From Cristatella mucedo (lineage: Eukaryota > Bryozoa > Phylactolaemata > Cristatellidae), in NCBI GenBank assembly GCA_009760855.2, contig WPIO01000150.1, positions 629,001 to 693,000 of the forward strand: a stretch of DNA of 64,000 nucleotides, read 5' to 3'. The translations under genes and the position numbers were made by a program. Shown here piece after piece: positions 58,423-64,000 of the stretch. The notes beneath the pieces were generated by a model that had not been told where the DNA came from, ran no database searches, and saw only the letters and a program-made list of their open reading frames with translations. Each line of letters opens with the position of its first letter. Within the stretch, counting starts at the first letter, position 1.

Positions 58423-59724
58423 CACATTCGCTAGTAGCACAAAGCTGCATGTATCAATCGGCTGCAGCACGCTCTAGGTGCCCAGTCAAACCCGGAATTT
58501 GACATGCAGAGCCGGCAATGGCAACCTGGCCACGATTCCTTCTTGGCTGGATAGAAACTTACACGACATCATTTTGGGCGATGCGCCTGCTAGCCGATGT
58601 AGCTGGTGCCACGAAAAGCTGACCGCATGGAAGGAAGTGCAGGAAAGAAGACAGGCGGGCGATCTGTGCATTCGGAGCGCAGAGCGAGCTAGCAGCTAGC
58701 GCTGCAAGCTCTGCTAGAGCTGTGCCCCAAATAAGAGGAGGAGGAGGAGGAGGAGAATGAAGAGGAGGAAGGAGGAGAGCAAAGACGTGGGGAGCAGCGC
58801 CGATCACCGAGAGCTGACTGGCCGAGCGCTGTTTGAGTCGGCTCACGTCGCATTCACGAAACATATGTTCTTGAGGACATTCCACGGTTATACAGTTACT
58901 CAGGACACCCGAGCTGAGGAGCTGACATAGAACACGGCAAGGCGCCTTCCATTTATCTAATTGTTCTACTGGCCCTACTGAGGACCCAGGCGTCTGCTGG
59001 GCTTAAGAACTGGCGCATATATGACTGTGAGGTAGGAGGTTGTGCACGTCCGGACGTACTACCTAGGCACGTACTACGTACCTGGCCACAGCTGGGAGCG
59101 GCTGTTGGATCTGATTCTTTATCGCTGTTCTCCATAGCCAATGATTCTGAAATGAAGTGCAATACGGTTACTAAGTCATTAACAATGAACGAAGATAGAA
59201 GCACAAATAATTCCCGCAGGATTATAGACAACTGAATAATATACAACGTGCGATACGGTACTATAGCACTCGTAATATATAAAAAATTTACCGTCTTCAA
59301 CTTTTCAACCGATTTACTTTTGCAAAAAGCAGCTAACGAGATTTCAATTCAGAAATGAAGGGTTAACTCTGTCTACTAATCACTACAATAGAGAATTGGT
59401 ATACAGATTCTAAGGGAAATGTATCTTTTTCTATGAACTTTACATTAAATACAATTTTTTTAATATTTTTAAAATATTTACTTTTAATACATCGCCTTAT
59501 AATGGTAAGCATCGCCGGTGCGAGCTGTAAATATTCTGAGAAGGGGAAGCAGAAGGTACAAGAAATCACAGCGAATCCAGTCAAATTGAGCGAAAATCAA
59601 CGGTAATTAACGACGCCAAGAACTTATTTCAAATGATTAGTGTCTTCCACGGTTGTTAAAATATACCCATTACATTTTTTGTTAGTTCTCATGAAAATAA
59701 TGAGCTGCAAAAACGCTGGTCACT

Positions 59725-59960
59725 ACTTAGCCACCGCAATTTAGTGGAATCCATCGAAAATCCGCCATTTCTTCCCGGAGCTCCAATTTGGATTGCATAT
59801 TAAATGTCTATTGTTCAAGTATTGCTGGGCAATTTATTACCTTTGCGCTGGAGCGCTCTCATTCAATCCACTGCAATCGACTGCAGCTACCCAAGCCAAT
59901 ACTGAAATCTACCGATGGTGGGGAGCGGCAGATTGCAGTTGCCAAGTTAAAAGTTGTGCT
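59725..59960 (+). repeat. Isolated copy of the 42-44 kb satellite unit
   Basis: CCACTGCAATCGACTGCAGC, then CCAAGCCAATACTGAAATC and GGGGAGC resemble the cores inside 42037-44800. One or two units, no inverted repeats around it. Confidence 0.65.
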
Positions 59961-60530
59961 TTTTTGCATCTTATACTCTTGACATGATTAGCATCTAAGG
60001 CTGAAAACTTGATTGAAGGTGCTTAGAGCCAAATAATTTCAACACGATAAAGAGACGAAAAGAACTACTCAGCGATCTAAAATTGAGTTAAAATCACAGG
60101 GTACGTACGACGTTAAACATTTTTGGCAAGATTTGATGTCACTATACAGGTTTCTTGTAACTCCAGGAGTCGCATATTTCGTCGCCATTTCCTGTTGCAA
60201 AATTGTGTACCGAACACTTGTCCATAATAGCCTAAGGGCATGTTCTACCGACTTGTACAGCTAAAAAGCACGCAAACCGATCCTAGTGATCTGAAGCTCA
60301 AAGCCAACAATGTCAATCAATCAGCCTCTTCATCCGAACCATGAATTTGCCAATACCAATGTTCGATAAGTACTAAATACTGCTCAATGCATAATTTCGG
60401 CCAGAAACTCGGTTGATGATTTAAATGCAAAGACAATAATTGAAAGTCTGAGTAAACCAAGCTATCGGAAGCCGGAGAGAACTGCCGAGACGCTGTAGGT
60501 TTCGCTGCAATGATAAGATGTAAGCCTCTG

Positions 60531-60664
60531 GGCGTGGAAGGGCTAGGAGGGCGTGGAAGGGCTAGGAGGGCGTGGAAGGGCTAGGAGGGCGTGGAAGGGC
60601 TAGGAGGGCGTGGAAGGGCTAGGAGGGCGTGGAAGGGCTAGGAGGGCGTGGAAGGGCTAGGAGG
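60531..60664 (+). repeat. 19-bp minisatellite, seven copies
   Basis: Units of GGCGTGGAAGGGCTAGGAG, nearly identical. Confidence 0.96.
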
Positions 60665-61184
60665 GCTTAGCTTCCCCTGTGAGGCTGCCCGAGATGGCAC
60701 GTCGCCGAAGGCGCCTTGCCAAGAATGCCCTTTAAAAGCTAAACTAAAAGTTGGCTAATTTGAGAGCCTCATTTACAGATCGTACGACGGGCAAACAGGA
60801 TGCAGCGGCAATCGCTCCCCGCCCGATGCAGCGGGTCAAGCACCTTCGGCAGCGCACGAATCTTATCCAAGAATTCAGTCCAAGGTCGTTAAGTGCGAGC
60901 TCTTTAAGCCCAGGCTAAGAATGCCTCGTGCCTGACACGGGCGTGCACTAATTTTTTGCGGCCATCTTTCTCGGTATCAGGCTAACCAGGAAACAAGAGA
61001 GAAGCAGTCTTACCGAGAGGCTTAACGGGCCAATCGGCCAGTGTGCCCAGCTTCGGCTTGCCGCCCGAAGCGATGATTCCGGAAGTTTATCCAGAAGGAG
61101 ACTACCACTTTCTTTTGCAGATGCAGCGAAAAAGCTTTCGGTGGGGGGTTGCAAACGCTACGAGATCGTAGTTGTTTTCTGTCC

Positions 61185-61262
61185 GACGAGTGGCTGGATG
61201 GCGAGCCTCCTGCACGCAGCGTTTCGAGGCTCTCGAAATGCCGTGGGTTCGCATGACTGTAT
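61185..61262 (+). mobile_element. tRNA-like SINE head
   Basis: AGTGGCTGGATGGCGAGC (A-box-like) and GTGGGTTCGCATGACT (B-box-like) at tRNA-like spacing. No 3' tail was identified. Confidence 0.4.
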
Positions 61263-61629
61263 ACTGAGGTGTGGAGATTCTTAGAGCTTGCCCACCTAAG
61301 GCAAAGAGATTTAAATGCTATCTTACATTTTCATAGTATTTTACAATTTTCAGAAAGGGTTAATAGGATTTTCCAGGAGGTGCCTTCGGCACGAGGCTCC
61401 AAGGTACTTCTCCACTGTGAGGATGTCAACTTTCTAAAATAGGGGTTTATAAAACTGCCGAGCTGGAGATTTATCTTTAGATTTGTCAAAAATTTGTTTC
61501 AATTTATTTTCTTTTTCCATGAGAATTAATACGCCGGTTTGTGTCTTTTTAAGTAAGCTAAAAGAGGCTTCAGAGCGCGCCTTCAGCGAGCAGCTACGGG
61601 GTACTAGAAGAAAAACTACTACTACTTCT

Positions 61630-62015
61630 AATAATAATACATTAGATATAGCGCCCCCAGAGAAATAAATCTCTTTCTAGACCCTTTACATTTGCTGCAA
61701 AGGAGGCGCGATCGAATGGTTAGTGGTAGCATGCTCAATGAACAACAAGAATAACATTGTTAGGGTTTGCATGCACAGGGTCAGCATGCAAGTATGGTTA
61801 GTGGCAGCATGCACAGTGTCAACATGCATAAGCACATACAGGACGAATCACATAGACTCACTAAATGCTGTGATAAATATGTGCGTTTTTAGTTTCTTTT
61901 TAAATGTGGTCATGTCAGGAGATGTCGTGACGCAAGTCGGGAGTGAGTTCCAGGTTTTGGGAACATACGAACTAAAGGCACGGTCTCCAAAGGATTTGAA
62001 AAGAAAAATGATTCT
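61630..62015 (-). mobile_element. LINE 3' fragment with tail (antisense)
   Basis: (AAT)n then TATAGCGCCCCCAGAGAAAT and CTTTACATTTGCTGCAAAGG is the reverse complement of the common tail. Beyond it lie GCACAGTGTCAACATGCATA and GTCGTGACGCAAGTCGGGAG, as in the other LINE copies, ending with the GGTCTCCAAAGGATTTG motif. Confidence 0.82.
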
Positions 62016-62095
62016 TAACAAATAGCTTTCGCTCTCATCATTCTTGACGGCGGCATGGCTTTGGTAAGAAGAATACTAGGCGACTAATTTCCAGA

Positions 62096-62449
62096 ATGGT
62101 ACCGACATTCGTTTGCAGAGAGGACGCCATATTTGCAATGGGGCCAAGTAAGGCCATCGACTCGGGCGACGCAGCGCCTCGAGACGTCTTGTTCTTCGTC
62201 GCCGGCGCCTGGAAGAATGCACTCTACTCGGCGCCCACTCTGATCTCCTTCAGTTTCCTGCTGCTGGTCTCTTGGGCTGCGAGGCCATTATCTTTCTTCT
62301 ATAGTCCGCCTACGGAATCGCTGGAACATTTTCCTTGTACGCACAGCTATCTAGGCAACCTAGCAGACATCGCCTTCGGCACTCAGCCTGGGATTGAGGC
62401 GCTGCCACGTCGTGTCTGGGCGATCTGTGCTTCCCCGCACCGAAGCTAG
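62096..62449 (+). CDS. Possible coding exon with a membrane helix
   Basis: This frame of 117 codons lies between two LINE remnants. From an inner ATG at 62138 it reads MGPSKAIDSGDAAPRDVLFF, then VAGAWKNALYSAPTLISFSF and LLLVSWAARPLSFF, a probable membrane helix. The codons are G/C-ending and the composition is protein-like. It could be an exon entered at acceptor CGTTTGCAG (62118). No family recognised. Confidence 0.3.
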   Translation: MVPTFVCREDAIFAMGPSKAIDSGDAAPRDVLFFVAGAWKNALYSAPTLISFSFLLLVSWAARPLSFFYSPPTESLEHFPCTHSYLGNLADIAFGTQPGIEALPRRVWAICASPHRS

Positions 62450-62469
62450 ATAAGCAATATCGCTTCAAT

Positions 62470-62555
62470 AAGCCGCAAAGGCCCTTTATTTGTAAAGCTC
62501 CTAGAAAGAGATTAAGTTCTAGGAGAGCGCTATACAAACGCATTACCATTATTTT
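62470..62555 (+). mobile_element. LINE/SINE 3' tail
   Basis: TTTGTAAAGCTCCTAGAAAG...GGAGAGCGCTATACAAACGC then ATTACCATTATT. Confidence 0.72.
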
Positions 62556-63390
62556 TAGTACTATTTATTGCACGGTCATTGCTACAGCTTCCTGTTGCCG
62601 AGGGACTGTTTTTATGAGCTTCAAACTTGTTGAGAATGTTGTTACAGCTGCCGGTCTACAATAATAATTAGGATCATAAATGCAGCTCTAATAAAAAATG
62701 GAAACTGTCTCAACAAAGCTTTCCCCACAAAGACTGTGAGACTTTAAGTAAATTTGTTTCGTTGAGACTAAAGCAAGTCCTCTGTCATGTTGCTAGTTGA
62801 AATTACAGCAAAATGGGCCATGTGGCGTCACACTGCAGGCAATATTGGGCCACGTCTACTCAAAAATAGTAATAGCTGAATTAATAATTAATATCAATTA
62901 GATTTGTACAGTGCCTTTGAAGAAATAACCCTCTGTCCGTGCGCTTCAGAGCTGCAAGGGAATCATTAACCAAGATTTTTTCACATGCAAGACATCATGG
63001 TTGTGACAGGCATGCAAAAACAAGCAAGTATAATGCTTAGGCCAGAAAGATACATCAAACACACAGACACTCTGAGACTCTGGTTAGCAGGACCTCTGGC
63101 TAGTGGCTCTGCTCAGACTCACGCACAGAAAGCACGCGGAAAGAAAAACCGACAAGTTTACTGGGGCGAAGGGAAAGCCGATCGAGGCAGATGCACTCAC
63201 GAAATGGCTAAGACCTGGTGAAATAATTCTCGGCTACGGGGATGTTTAGGAGTACGAATCGGAGTAAAGGACCATCCCGAAAGTCAATGCATACTAGGTG
63301 CCAGTTAAAAAATTTCGGTGGAAATTTGTAAAATAGGACACGAGCCACCGGTTTGAACAAAAAGCTCAGACTACACGCTGACAATCTCCG
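62556..63390. other. Spacer without recognisable gene
   Basis: AT-richer sequence 3' of the cytochrome b561 gene. A weak minus-strand tail-like motif (TTGTACAGTGCCTTTGAAGA) lies near 62905. Confidence 0.4.
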
Positions 63391-63830
63391 CTAAAGATGT
63401 ATAGTCTTACTTTCCTGCAATGTAGACTCGGTGTCCGCCAACCTTGACCTGAGATGCTCCTCCAGAAGCAGCCCTAGATAGCTGGTTACATACCATGCTA
63501 CGTAGGCCGCTGCGACGTACTGAACCTCTACTGGACAAACATCGGTACGCATCTGCAGTCCTATCAGCAGTGTAGTTCCTGAAGCGCAACCAATCAGGGC
63601 AACGTGATACTACTCGCGGGAAGCGGTAGATGAGAGTTTTAGGTAGGGTTCAGCGCGGCTTTCTTTTTATATCGTGACCATTACGAGTGGCTGCGAGAAG
63701 TTGATTGGAGTCTAGTCCGTATTTACTAACCTGCCAGAACTAGTGCGGCATTTCCGACTAGCCAGTGTGCAAAGTTGAAGATCTTTCGCTTTTCTGTCCC
63801 AGGGTTGCAGCGAAAGAAACCCATTATTGG
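63391..63830 (-). CDS. Cytochrome b561-domain protein (DOMON/FRRS1-like), C-terminal two exons
   Basis: Transcript order: exon 63830-63731 (acceptor CCTATTTGCAG, donor GTTAGT), then 63578-63391 ending at TAG. The joined frame reads PIMGFFRCNPGTEKRKIFNF, AHWLVGNAALVLAGTTLLIG, LQMRTDVCPVEVQYVAAAYV and AWYVTSYLGLLLEEHLRSRL. This is the C-terminal part of a cytochrome b561 module. QPxxxFxRxxPGTxxRxxFNxxHWxxG is typical of ferric-chelate-reductase/DOMON proteins, with the His of NFAHW as a likely heme ligand, followed by the last two membrane helices. Family role: transmembrane electron transfer, often metal reduction, at membranes. The 5' exons (DOMON, earlier helices) lie beyond the right edge. 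The internal GTATGT at AYVAW is evidently not used, since the frame continues. Confidence 0.82.
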
Positions 63831-64000
63831 CTGCAAATAGGGATCGATTTTAAACACATGCGTCAGCCTACTGACCTAGCTTGCCTTGCTCGGCCGGAGA
63901 TTGCGGCTGTAAATCACGATCGATAATTAGCGTGCGATTGCGAAGTGAGGCCTAAATAATGAGATCAGCCGCAAGGCGTGACTTTGGAAGTTTTAGGTAT

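Larger units (their letters stand above)
58423..61180. other. Intergenic region
   Basis: Contains a GGA-rich patch near 58735-58790, satellite-related sequence at 59725-59960 and the 19-bp minisatellite at 60531. No exon supported. Confidence 0.5.

Noticed and set aside
56825-58502. Very long open frames (up to 550 codons) on both strands
   Set aside because: They are produced by a stop-free roughly 26-bp minisatellite unit and have no start context, splice support or protein-like composition.
58478-58699. 73-codon plus-strand frame with CSWCHEK
   Set aside because: The cysteine pair alone is not evidence of a domain, and the frame starts inside minisatellite flank.

Overview
The window is metazoan nuclear DNA. 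It has spliced genes with GT-AG introns, dense simple-sequence repeats, and many decayed LINE and tRNA-derived SINE copies. No species can be named from the sequence. An invertebrate bilaterian fits best, because the dominant gene is a Dscam-type neuronal adhesion receptor and the repeats are not of a vertebrate type I recognise.

Positions 1 to about 35,980, plus strand: one large gene, a Dscam homologue whose 5' part lies off the left edge. I assembled 26 exons with matching intron phases. They encode, in order, Ig8, Ig9, FN3-1 to FN3-4, Ig10, FN3-5, FN3-6, a transmembrane helix and a cytoplasmic tail of roughly 690 residues. This is the canonical Dscam order. Each Ig or FN3 domain is split over two exons. 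Joined, the exons give one open frame of 1642 residues plus a stop. The introns hold GA, GT, CT and GGGA microsatellites, minisatellites, LINE 3' fragments and SINEs. An 18-nt candidate microexon lies between Ig10 and FN3-5.

Positions 36,000 to 64,000: mostly repeats, with a few compact genes whose introns are 42-152 nt. 42,037-44,800 is a 2.76-kb element with 74-bp terminal inverted repeats around a decayed satellite of about 170-bp period. Just beyond it is a two-exon small gene candidate (44,888-45,307). A Tc1/mariner transposase relic follows at about 46.0-46.5 kb. LINE remains fill much of 48-55.6 kb. On the minus strand, 50,695-51,391 is a five-exon gene for a small three-helix membrane protein. 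A roughly 1.5-kb GC-rich minisatellite of about 26-bp units occupies 56,886-58,422, and a 19-bp minisatellite lies at 60,531. At the right edge, on the minus strand, are the last two exons of a cytochrome b561-domain (DOMON/FRRS1-like) reductase.

The LINE and SINE fragments share a 3' tail of the form GCGCTnTAnnAA followed by ATT or TA repeats. This suggests the SINEs were mobilised by the LINE family. The genes show no sign of functional linkage to one another; they are simply neighbours.
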